Shown: positions 8,752 to 16,753 of the stretch, one piece after another
Layout: every line of letters starts with the position of its first letter
Numbering within the stretch: position 1 is the first letter of the stretch
From: JBFGFX01 sp965232455
Lineage (GTDB): Bacteria; Pseudomonadota; Gammaproteobacteria; Steroidobacterales; Woeseiaceae
Direction: 5' to 3'
DNA: 64,000 bases
Assembly (NCBI GenBank): GCA_965232455.1
Contig: OZ246981.1
Span: forward strand, 5,208,001 to 5,272,000
Program-made: the position numbers and the translations under genes
Notes under the pieces: model-generated
Databases searched by the model: none
Seen by the model: only the letters and a program-made list of their open reading frames with translations
Told to the model about the DNA's origin: nothing

Positions 8752-10035
8752 TTAGGCTGGGCCGGCCGAGCGCGGGCTGAGGGGCTGAATCTTTCCACAG
8801 AAAATCCAGACCGAGAGCACCGTCAGGATCGCCAGTGCGGCCCCGACGGCAAAAGCGGGCGCGTAACTATTCACAGTGATCACGGGAATCAGGAAGTTCA
8901 GTCCGACGACCGCAAGCTTGGCGGCCGTTCCCGCGAAACCCGCGAGGGAGCCAACGGACTCGCCGCTGAAAAAATCACTCGGCAGTGTCTGAATGTTTCC
9001 GACGGCGGTTTGAAATCCGAAAAGAATAGCGGCCATCAGCAACACGGCCATCAGCGGCGTCGCCGCCTTGATGGTCATCAGAAGCGAGACCAGCATGATG
9101 ACGCCGCCCAAACCGATGACGAACTTTCGCACCTTGTTGACCGTCCAGCCGGCGCTGATTCGATTCTGCGCCAAAAGCCCGCCAAACCAGGCGCCGAACA
9201 TTGCCCCCACGTACGGCACCCAGGCATACAGTCCGATTTCCGCTACGCCGAACCCATACGTCTCGGAAAGATACAGGGGCAACCAGCCGACAAACAGCCA
9301 CCAGATGGGGTCGAGGAAAAAGGAGGCCAGAATGACGCCCCAGCTTTCCTTGCGGGACAATATTTCCGCAGCGCCCGGTGCGTAGGTGGCCACCTCGTTC
9401 GTTTCGGTGTTTCTTTGTCCGGTCAGTATGTATTCGCGCTCGGCTTCCGATACCCACGGATGTTCGTCCGGTCCGGACTTGTAAACGATGAGCCATGGAA
9501 TCAGCCAGAGCAGTCCGAGCGCGCCAACCGTGATGAACGTGGCTTGCCAGCTTTCCAGGTAGACAAATAGATAAGCGATTATCGGAGCAGAAATAATTCC
9601 ACCGATGGCCGCGCCGGAATTGAAAATGCCTTGCGCCAGCGCCCGCTCTTTGATGGGAAACCATTCCGCGTTCGCCTTGGTCGCACCGGGCCAGTTGCCT
9701 GCTTCGGAAACGCCAAGCAACCCGCGAAAAACGGCGAAGCTGGTCAGGCTTCCGGCAATGGCATGCAGCATGGTTGCCGCCGACCAGACGGTTATGGACA
9801 GGACGAAACCGAGCCGCGTGCCGATCCAGTCGAAAATCCTACCGAACAGCGTCTGACCGAAGGCGTAGGCGAAGGTGAAAACGTTGAGGATAATCGCATA
9901 GTCCGTCTTCGACAGTCCGAGGTCCTGCGAAATCTCCGGCCAGAGAAAACCGAGCGAGCCCCGGTCGATGTAGTTGATGATGGTCGCTAAGGCGACAAGG
10001 CTGACTACAACCCACCGGAGGCCGCTTTTTCTCAC
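8752..10035 (-). CDS. MFS transporter, hexuronate (ExuT)-like
   Basis: A 427-residue 12-helix major facilitator of the anion:cation symporter type. Features include NYIDRGSLGFLWPEI in helix 1, the FGRIFDWIGTRLG loop motif, and GVSEAGNWPGATKANAEWFP typical of ExuT/GudP transporters. Such carriers import uronates or short oligo-uronates. The start is set at GTG 10033-10035: GGAGG lies 7 nt upstream and the GTGA overlaps the stop of the preceding 44-codon gene, suggesting translational coupling. A longer upstream frame gives a basic extension unlike the family. Confidence 0.85.
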   Translation of the reverse strand: MRKSGLRWVVVSLVALATIINYIDRGSLGFLWPEISQDLGLSKTDYAIILNVFTFAYAFGQTLFGRIFDWIGTRLGFVLSITVWSAATMLHAIAGSLTSFAVFRGLLGVSEAGNWPGATKANAEWFPIKERALAQGIFNSGAAIGGIISAPIIAYLFVYLESWQATFITVGALGLLWLIPWLIVYKSGPDEHPWVSEAEREYILTGQRNTETNEVATYAPGAAEILSRKESWGVILASFFLDPIWWLFVGWLPLYLSETYGFGVAEIGLYAWVPYVGAMFGAWFGGLLAQNRISAGWTVNKVRKFVIGLGGVIMLVSLLMTIKAATPLMAVLLMAAILFGFQTAVGNIQTLPSDFFSGESVGSLAGFAGTAAKLAVVGLNFLIPVITVNSYAPAFAVGAALAILTVLSVWIFCGKIQPLSPRSAGPA

Positions 10036-10166
10036 CTTACGTCCTCCCCGGGAAAGGCGCCTCGAACAGGACTGAATACGTTCGACAGCGCGCCGGTCTT
10101 GTGACAGATCGCGCCGTGATCGGGACCGGGATGGGGACAAAAAAAGCGAACCTCTTTCTTATTCAT
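10032..10166 (-). CDS. 44-residue Cys/His-rich peptide coupled to the transporter
   Basis: An ATG at 10166 with AAGGA about 8 nt upstream starts a 44-codon frame whose TGA overlaps the transporter's GTG start (GTGA). The peptide begins MNKKEVRFFC and contains C-P-H-P-G-P-D-H and I-C-H-K, a His/Cys cluster that could bind metal. It is not hydrophobic and I recognise no family. It may be a genuine small protein, a leader peptide controlling transporter translation, or a remnant of a larger gene; the start/stop overlap favours translation. Confidence 0.5.
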   Translation of the reverse strand: MNKKEVRFFCPHPGPDHGAICHKTGALSNVFSPVRGAFPGEDVR

Positions 10167-10271
10167 GTTTTCGATCCTTAAGCAGGAGGACCCGCCCCAA
10201 ACGGGCAGCTTCAGCGAAAGCGTAGATTGGGCTAGCGAATATGTCAACCAATAACCTATACCAAATACAGG

Positions 10272-10286
10272 ATTGGTGAGACCAAT
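10272..10286. promoter_or_regulatory. Predicted GntR/FadR-type operator (leftward operon)
   Basis: Perfect palindrome ATTGGT-GAG-ACCAAT in the 176-bp gap between the regulator stop and the 44-codon gene. FadR-subfamily regulators bind TNGTNNNACNA-type sites, which this fits. A further ACCAAT and an ACCAAA half-site lie at about 10246-10263. A matching site precedes the TonB receptor gene, so the neighbouring regulator is the obvious candidate ligand. Confidence 0.6.
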
Positions 10287-10342
10287 TCCGCCGGTTTTTG
10301 CGCGGAACGTGGCGCCAGCGCGCGGATCCTGCTGCTGCCGAA

Positions 10343-11104
10343 CTAAGCGGAGCGCAGGTGCGCAACGTTATTCAGATAACGCTGCCGGCTTTCGGTGCTC
10401 TTTTTGCGAAGTTCGTCGAGCGCCTGTTCTTCGCTGACGTCGATCATGGACGTGAGCAGCCGCGTGAAGTGGTTTCGCATTGCAATCCGCGCGGCCGACG
10501 AATCGTGATTGCGCAGCGCGATCAGAATATCGCTGTGTTCCGCGCCACGATCTTTGGCGTCTTCCTCTGCACACACCGCCGCATGCAGGTCCCTGACGGC
10601 CGGTATTTCGGTGCGCAATTTCCAAAGGGTTTCAACAACGTACTGAACCGCGGCGTTGCCGGATGCCGCCGCGATGGTGAGGTGAAAGCTCCGATCGGCC
10701 TGTTGTGACGCGTCTTCGTCCTGCGGATCGTCGTTCGACATCATCTCGATCAACCCGGCCAGCCGATCCAGGGTTTTGTCGGTGATTTCGCGCGCGGCAA
10801 GCGCCGCGGCCTCGGACTCGAACAGAGACCGGGCTTCGGTCAGCTCGAACGCGCTGACGTTCGGCAGCTTTTGCCGGTCTCTCTCGGGCGGGTCAAGCAC
10901 GTATGCGCCGGACCCTGTCTTGATGCTGATTCGGCCGAGTGCCTGCAACGCGATTTCCGCCTCCCGGATCGTGACCCGACTGACGCCAAATTTTTCGGCA
11001 AGCTCTCGCTCGCCGGGCAAGCGACTGCCGGGAGGATATGCGCCGTCGTGGATAAGTTTTGTGATCTTGTCCGCCACCGAGTGGTAGAGCCGCTTGTCCG
11101 TCAT
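10343..11104 (-). CDS. GntR-family regulator, FadR/FCD subgroup
   Basis: A 253-residue regulator. Residues 1-75 form the winged helix (RLPGERELAEKFGVSRVTIREA, read as RLPGERELAEKF plus GVSRVTIREA); residues 95-235 are an all-helical FCD ligand domain with metal-type histidines in DRSFHLTIAAASGN, EHSDI and MRNHF. FCD regulators in alginate loci usually repress until an unsaturated uronate or KDG binds. The start is ATG 11104 (MTDKRLYHSV); the longer upstream extension lacks family resemblance. It stands between the divergent blocks it probably controls, with operator-like palindromes on both sides. Confidence 0.88.
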   Translation of the reverse strand: MTDKRLYHSVADKITKLIHDGAYPPGSRLPGERELAEKFGVSRVTIREAEIALQALGRISIKTGSGAYVLDPPERDRQKLPNVSAFELTEARSLFESEAAALAAREITDKTLDRLAGLIEMMSNDDPQDEDASQQADRSFHLTIAAASGNAAVQYVVETLWKLRTEIPAVRDLHAAVCAEEDAKDRGAEHSDILIALRNHDSSAARIAMRNHFTRLLTSMIDVSEEQALDELRKKSTESRQRYLNNVAHLRSA

Positions 11105-11344
11105 GTTTCCTATCCTGCCTGGGCTGGTATGTCGTTGGCGCCTGGTGCTTCGGCATACCAATTCTCGATAGACTCCTGTATGAAATCAAGCGTTTCCCGG
11201 TCACCAGACCGATGCCCCGCCTTTCTCGGCGTCGTGTGCGTAAGCGTGGCTAACGGCGCCGGGTGCAAAGAGAAGCGCTGGAACCCAAGCAGTACAACAG
11301 TTCTGGCGAGACGGCCGGTTCGGATTCTGCCGCGGGCCGCAGAA

Positions 11345-11359
11345 ATTGGTCCTACCAAA
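11345..11359. promoter_or_regulatory. Predicted GntR operator before TonB receptor
   Basis: ATTGGT-CCT-ACCAAA lies 100 bp before the TonB receptor ATG. It matches the perfect palindrome at 10272-10286 in 11 of 12 half-site bases. Its location suits repression of the rightward block by the same regulator. Confidence 0.55.
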
Positions 11360-11459
11360 ATAATCAATTGTTATGGACATAAAGCTCATTTTGGTGTAAC
11401 TATTGGTTCGTGGGCCATCAAGAGCCCATTGCGTATCGCACTCGGGGGGAGATATTCAA

Positions 11460-14450
11460 ATGAACGTTCAACGTACCGTTGTTGCGTCAGTCATCGGCGC
11501 ATCCGCGCTGGCGCTCACACCGGCAGTTTTTGCACAGGACGATGAGACGGATGCCGATTTCATGGAAGAGGTCGTCGTGACCGGCATTCGCGGCAGTCTG
11601 CAAGCTGCCGTCGATCTGAAACGCAATGACTCCCGCATCGTCGATGCGGTTGTCGCGGAAGACATCGGCAAGCTGCCCGACAACAATATCGCTGAAGCGC
11701 TTCAGCGCGTTACCGGGGTGTCGATTGTCAGGGATTTCGGTGTAGGCGACAGCGTTTCGATTCGCGGTTTGTCTCAGAACCGGGTCGAGCTGAACGGTCG
11801 CACCACCACGGGTGACGATCGCGACGGTATCAGCCTGCAGGATTTTCCTTCGAGCTTCCTGAGTTCTGTCGAAGTCATCAAATCGCCAACCGCAGACATG
11901 ATTGAAGGCGCTCTCGGTGGCACCGTGAACATGACCACGGTTCGTCCGTTGAGTTTGCGAGACCGGCGTCTGGCCGGGTCGATTGACTACGAATATGCGG
12001 ACAAAACGGAAGAGTGGGCGCCGATACTGAACGTCTCGGCCGGTGATGCCTGGGACCTCCCGGGCGGAGGCTCATTTGGCGTCATCGGATTGTTCTCTTA
12101 CCAGGACCGCACGTTGCGCCAGGACGAATTCAAGAACCGCACCAGACTGCATGAACCCGACGTCGCCCTTCTCAACGCGGTGGGCCTGACGTCGCCCCAT
12201 GCAAGCGGTCGATTTGTGATTCGGGATGAGACGACGCTCGAGCAATACGTGGAAGAGCGTGAGCGCACGGCATACAGCGTCTCCCTTCAGTGGGCACCCG
12301 CGTCGGAAGCCGGGAGCGTGTATTTAGACCTGGGCAGAACGGAAAGGTCCGGCTCCCAGAACGGTAACTCAACGCTCCAGGTAGGCGGCCAGAGGGTATA
12401 CAGCTCGGATACGACGCAGGACTCGGGCGGACAGGTGAATGACTATACGATTGAAGGCGTGTTTGCGATTCCAAAAACCTGGGCTGAATTCCGCGAAACG
12501 GAGTCTTATACGTACGCCCTCGGCTTCGATTGGGACGTATCGGATTCGGTCGCCATTTCCGGCGAGGTATCGATGGCGACGTCAGAAAGCTCGGAGCCGG
12601 ATTCCGAATTCAACCTGCGCCCGATAAACAGAGCCAACTGGCAGGTGTGGGAAGCTCAATACACGCCGGGGGTCAGCAACTTCAATAGCGATCGCACCGC
12701 GTTCGGCCTTCGCCATACCTTCGATGAGGCCTATGTCCAACGGAGGGATTCCATTCCCAGCGTAATAAATTCCGACCCGCAAGCGTATTTGGATCCCGAG
12801 AATCTGGCGCTTCGTCGTTTTGTCTATGAAGATGTGCGCACCGACAACGACGAGGCCGCCGCCCGGTTTGACGTCGAGTTTGCGGAACCGTTCGACACGG
12901 GCTGGCTTACGTCCTTGAAGACAGGCGTTCGATTTACCAAGAACGACTACAGCCTCATCGAGAGAGAATACCTTGCCTCCAATCTCTACAGGAATGTCTT
13001 TTTCGATCAGGGTACAGCGAATGAAAGGCCTTTCGCCATGTGGATCGATGAGTTCGAGGCCTTGTTCCCGGGCAGCTTTGTCACTATCGATCATCCGAAT
13101 TCGTTTAATCAGCACGGTCTTTCAGGTCAAAACGACTTGTTGCAGTACACGATCTTGGATCCCGACCTGCTCAATCAGCCGGAGCGTGTTTTTGACATGC
13201 TTCAACAAGTGCTTGCGGGGACCAACTTCGAAAGATCGGGTAGCTTCCAGGACAACCTGGCGTTGCAAGAAGGCGTCTTCCGGGATATCACGGAAGAAAC
13301 CGCCGCAATCTACGTATCGGCGGATCTGGATTTCGACCGGTTGCGCGCTACCGTCGGCGCCCGATATGTTCAAACTGATGTCGAATCAACGGTTATTGTG
13401 GATGGCTCGACGGTAACGGGTACGCACGACTACGACGATATATTGCCGAGCTTGAACGTGACCTATGATCTTACCGAAGATACTCTGATTCGATTCGCGG
13501 CGGCCAAAGTGATGCGCCGGGCAAACTACGAGGACCTGAGCCCGGCGTTCGAGATCGGCAGCTCGCTTGACTTCGGGGATCAAGGTTCGCTCGAGTTGGA
13601 TCCGTTCCGTGCAACCCAATTCGATTTCTCGTTGGAGCACTACTTCGGAGACGGTAATCTGGTGTCCTTTGCCGTATTCTACAAGGACGTCGAATCGTTC
13701 CTGAAGGCCGATACCCGGTGTCTCGCCGACTCGGCGACCGTTACCGGTCAAAACGTTACCCAGTGGGACGCCATCTGCCTGCTGGACAGCGCCGGCGTAA
13801 CCAACCCCGATCTTCGGTTCCTGGACTCCGGCGATTTCGCCACTGATCAGGAGGGCTTTGATGCCGCAGCCGCGCTAAGGGATCAGGGTCTTACCGGTAT
13901 CATCATCGATCAGGACGTAAATGGCGAAGACGGAGTGGTTCAGGGCATCGAACTCGGTTACCAGCAGCACCTTGATTTTCTGCCCGGCTTCTGGTCCGGG
14001 TTCGGCGTGAGCGCAAACTATACCTATGCGGACAGTGAACAGCCGAACGGCAATCCGCTGTTGGACATCGCAGAGCACACGATCAACACTCAATTGTACT
14101 GGGAGAACGAAGTCTTCCAGGCCCGCCTCGCCTACAACTACCGTGACGAGCTCCTGGAGTCCGAGGAGGAAAACCGCATTCGAACCACGGGCGCAAGGGC
14201 TCTGAATGACAACACTAACGACGAGTCATCTCTCTTGTTCGACGTCACGGCGGGCAATAACTACCGGGAATCCCGGGGTCAGCTCGATTTTTCGGCGAGT
14301 TGGGCCGTCAATGACTACGTTACCGTCGTTGGCAATATCGTCAACCTGACGGAAGAGCCCATAACGTTCTTCACCGAGCTGGGTAGCCCCTGGTATTACA
14401 TCGAGGCGGATCGGCGACTCAGCCTGGGGCTTCGTGCCACATTCGAGTAG
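11460..14450 (+). CDS. TonB-dependent receptor of the alginate locus
   Basis: A 996-residue outer-membrane receptor. A signal peptide ends at VFA before QDDETDADF; the TonB box region reads EEVVVTGIRGSL. The plug domain is visible (IAEALQRVTGVSI, VSIRGLSQNRVELNGR, SVEVIKSPTADMIEGALGG) and the rest is a long beta-barrel ending ...LSLGLRATFE. Receptors of this proteobacterial type take up oligosaccharides; position beside PL6, PL17 and the FCD regulator indicates oligoalginate. The start is ATG 11460 after a GGGGGAGA ribosome site; the upstream extension is not a signal peptide. Confidence 0.9.
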   Translation: MNVQRTVVASVIGASALALTPAVFAQDDETDADFMEEVVVTGIRGSLQAAVDLKRNDSRIVDAVVAEDIGKLPDNNIAEALQRVTGVSIVRDFGVGDSVSIRGLSQNRVELNGRTTTGDDRDGISLQDFPSSFLSSVEVIKSPTADMIEGALGGTVNMTTVRPLSLRDRRLAGSIDYEYADKTEEWAPILNVSAGDAWDLPGGGSFGVIGLFSYQDRTLRQDEFKNRTRLHEPDVALLNAVGLTSPHASGRFVIRDETTLEQYVEERERTAYSVSLQWAPASEAGSVYLDLGRTERSGSQNGNSTLQVGGQRVYSSDTTQDSGGQVNDYTIEGVFAIPKTWAEFRETESYTYALGFDWDVSDSVAISGEVSMATSESSEPDSEFNLRPINRANWQVWEAQYTPGVSNFNSDRTAFGLRHTFDEAYVQRRDSIPSVINSDPQAYLDPENLALRRFVYEDVRTDNDEAAARFDVEFAEPFDTGWLTSLKTGVRFTKNDYSLIEREYLASNLYRNVFFDQGTANERPFAMWIDEFEALFPGSFVTIDHPNSFNQHGLSGQNDLLQYTILDPDLLNQPERVFDMLQQVLAGTNFERSGSFQDNLALQEGVFRDITEETAAIYVSADLDFDRLRATVGARYVQTDVESTVIVDGSTVTGTHDYDDILPSLNVTYDLTEDTLIRFAAAKVMRRANYEDLSPAFEIGSSLDFGDQGSLELDPFRATQFDFSLEHYFGDGNLVSFAVFYKDVESFLKADTRCLADSATVTGQNVTQWDAICLLDSAGVTNPDLRFLDSGDFATDQEGFDAAAALRDQGLTGIIIDQDVNGEDGVVQGIELGYQQHLDFLPGFWSGFGVSANYTYADSEQPNGNPLLDIAEHTINTQLYWENEVFQARLAYNYRDELLESEEENRIRTTGARALNDNTNDESSLLFDVTAGNNYRESRGQLDFSASWAVNDYVTVVGNIVNLTEEPITFFTELGSPWYYIEADRRLSLGLRATFE

Positions 14451-14509
14451 ACCCGGGTGTGAGAAGCGCCGGGGAGAGAGCATCTCGGTGTAACCCAAGC
14501 GAAGATCGA

Positions 14510-14540
14510 GGCAGCGCTCTAGCGATAGAGTGCTGCCTTT
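14510..14540 (+). terminator. Hairpin after the TonB receptor gene
   Basis: A 12-bp stem (GGCAGCGCTCTA with TAGAGTGCTGCC, one G-U pair) with a GCGA loop, followed by TTT and a T-rich stretch. It lies between the receptor and the lipoprotein gene and probably reduces readthrough, leaving the receptor more abundant than downstream products. Confidence 0.65.
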
Positions 14541-14575
14541 CCGATTTTAACGGAACGTAATTGGAGTTTTCGACC

Positions 14576-15427
14576 GTGCCAAAATACGCAATCGCGGCAG
14601 CGTTCACTCTGCTGGTTTGTGCGGCGTGCTCCGATGATTCATCGGCGGAAAAGGGCGTCCGCGATTCCTCGTGGCTGTTGATTGACGATTTCGAGTCCGG
14701 TCAGGCCCTCGAAGGCTGGACGAACATCGACGTGCAGAACGACACGGAACCCCATGTACCGAATCCACAGGTTTCCGAAGTGCGCACCGAGCCGGGAACG
14801 GGCAACCGGTACATGATAAGAAAGCCTGCGGCCGATGGCGTCGTGGGGAATCGTAAGGCGATCGGGTTCAAGCCGCTTCCGGTTCCGGTGCAAGTTGGTG
14901 CTACATATACGTTTTATACCCGCATCAACGTCGAATACTTTCCGAACAATCAATCGTTCGGATTGACCAATGTTCCGGAATCCGACATTCCAGACCACCA
15001 TTATGACTCGTTCGAGCCGATGATCCGCATTACCGACAAGCAGGAGCCGGACGGGTACCGGAACGACGGGACGCTCATGGTTTTGAGCGGCAACAAGGCC
15101 TTCAGCAAAATCGACAATCCCGCGACAGGCGAGCCCGCAAAGCCATTGCAACCCGGCGAATGGTACGAGTTATGGTACGTGGTAAACAACGCGTCCCGTG
15201 ACGACAACGGGCAGCGATACGATCTATACGTACGCGGTGGCGAACTCGAAGCGCAACAACTCGTTTTCGGGGGTGCGGATTTTCGAGTGCAGCGCACGTT
15301 ACCGCTTACCCATTTCATGGCCATCTCGAATACAGGGCCCCACGGCGCACCGTACGGCAACGGCGGCGTCCGATACGACGACATTCTCATGGCGCCGGGG
15401 CGCGTTTTGTCGTCGCCGCTCGAATGA
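14576..15427 (+). CDS. Lectin-like polysaccharide-binding lipoprotein
   Basis: A 283-residue exported protein. The N-terminus is a short lipoprotein-like signal (AAFTLLVCAAC followed by SDDSS). The mature part opens with WLLIDDFESG and WTNIDVQN, and has GNRYMIRKP and YDDILMAPG, a pattern of jelly-roll carbohydrate-binding domains or concanavalin-like folds. I see no catalytic signature of a lyase family. The start is GTG 14576 with GGAG 9 nt upstream. Sitting between the receptor and PL17, it could present alginate at the cell surface, but a lyase role is not excluded. Confidence 0.6.
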   Translation: MPKYAIAAAFTLLVCAACSDDSSAEKGVRDSSWLLIDDFESGQALEGWTNIDVQNDTEPHVPNPQVSEVRTEPGTGNRYMIRKPAADGVVGNRKAIGFKPLPVPVQVGATYTFYTRINVEYFPNNQSFGLTNVPESDIPDHHYDSFEPMIRITDKQEPDGYRNDGTLMVLSGNKAFSKIDNPATGEPAKPLQPGEWYELWYVVNNASRDDNGQRYDLYVRGGELEAQQLVFGGADFRVQRTLPLTHFMAISNTGPHGAPYGNGGVRYDDILMAPGRVLSSPLE

Positions 15428-15449
15428 AACTCCCGGAAGAAAACTGAGT

Positions 15450-16697
15450 ATGTCGAGAATTCTCAAAACGGTCCTGAGTTTCGGTCCCGGTATATTCGCA
15501 ATTGGGTACACGATTGGCACGGGCAGCGTGACATCCATGATCGTCGCGGGCAGCACATACGGGATGGACCTGTTATGGGTCCTGCTCCTGAGTTGCCTGT
15601 TTTCGGGTGCGCTAATCCATGCCTACGGCAATTTCGCCCTCATAACGGGCGAAACCGCTCTGCACGCATTCAAGAAACACCTGCCGCTCGGAAGGCTGAT
15701 CGGGATACTGATCATTGTCGGGGTGACGTTCGGCCAGTGGAATTCCCTGATAGGAATCGTCGGCATCTCGTCCAATATCATCTACGAGCTGGTCGCGCTG
15801 TATGTTCCCGCGGTCGGGCCGCACAAATACGTCGTCGTCATCGCGATCGCCGTCGCCGTCATCGCCGTCATGTACTCGATTCTGTTGAACGGCAGATATT
15901 CGGTGTTCGAGAAAATCCTCGTGTTCTTCGTGACGATCATGGGATTCTCCTTCGTCATCTCGCTGGCTCTGGTTCATCCGCTGCCGGTCGAAGTTGCGCG
16001 CGGATTGATCCCGAGCATTCCCGATGTGCCGGGCGGCAAAATGATGGTCGCGGCTTTCGTTGGTACGACAATGGCCGCGGCCACCTTTTTGTCGCGGCCA
16101 TTGTTCATTCAGGGCAAAGGCTGGACCATGGACAACCGGGCACAGCAGAAAAAGGACGCGATAGTTGCAGCAATTCTGGTGTTTGTGGTCAGTGCGTCGA
16201 TCATGTCGGTTGCCCACGGTGCGTTGTACCACAAGCAGGAACCGATCACCGACGTGCTGGGCATGGTCGGCGCTCTCGAGCCGGTTGCGGGAAAGCTGGC
16301 GTTGACGTTGTTCTTCTTTGGCACCTTGAGCGCGGGCTTGTCCTCGGTGTTTCCGATTTTGCTGATTGCGCCGCTCCTGGTCGAGGACTACCGGTCCGGG
16401 AAACTGGACACTCAATCGAAGCAGTTTCGTGTCATTACCGGAATCGCCTCGATACTGGCGTTGACGATCCCGGTGCTCGGTTTCAATCCGATCAAAGGAC
16501 AGTTGCTGACGCAGGTCTTCAATGTGTTTGTCCTGCCGCTCGTCGTTGCTGGGATCATTGTCGTCGTCAACAAGCGCAAGCTGATGGGAGCTCACGCCGC
16601 TGGTTACCTGTTGAATACGGTACTGGGCCTGGCCTTCCTATTCTCGATACTGATTTCCTATAACGGCGCTCTTGCGGTCTATGAGCAGTTGGGATGA
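15450..16697 (+). CDS. NRAMP-fold transporter lacking the metal motif
   Basis: A 415-residue membrane protein with about 11 helices and an overall NRAMP-like look: GPGIFAIGYTIGTGS in helix 1 and AAFVGTTMAAATF in helix 6. Canonical NRAMP metal transporters have DPGN in helix 1 and a Met/His motif in helix 6; here helix 1 reads YTIGTGS, without the metal-binding Asp and Asn. Manganese transport is therefore doubtful. Its place between lipoprotein and PL17 suggests a locus-specific solute. It starts 22 nt after the lipoprotein gene. Confidence 0.7.
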   Translation: MSRILKTVLSFGPGIFAIGYTIGTGSVTSMIVAGSTYGMDLLWVLLLSCLFSGALIHAYGNFALITGETALHAFKKHLPLGRLIGILIIVGVTFGQWNSLIGIVGISSNIIYELVALYVPAVGPHKYVVVIAIAVAVIAVMYSILLNGRYSVFEKILVFFVTIMGFSFVISLALVHPLPVEVARGLIPSIPDVPGGKMMVAAFVGTTMAAATFLSRPLFIQGKGWTMDNRAQQKKDAIVAAILVFVVSASIMSVAHGALYHKQEPITDVLGMVGALEPVAGKLALTLFFFGTLSAGLSSVFPILLIAPLLVEDYRSGKLDTQSKQFRVITGIASILALTIPVLGFNPIKGQLLTQVFNVFVLPLVVAGIIVVVNKRKLMGAHAAGYLLNTVLGLAFLFSILISYNGALAVYEQLG

Positions 16698-16753
16698 TCT
16701 GCCATGATAATCACCGTCCATCGTCGCCACTATTCTCGGGAGGCTGAAAACGC

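Noticed and set aside
15612..16595. Antisense frame inside the NRAMP-fold gene
   Set aside because: His/Asp/Arg-rich low-complexity translation, no start signal, and fully inside a well-supported membrane protein gene.
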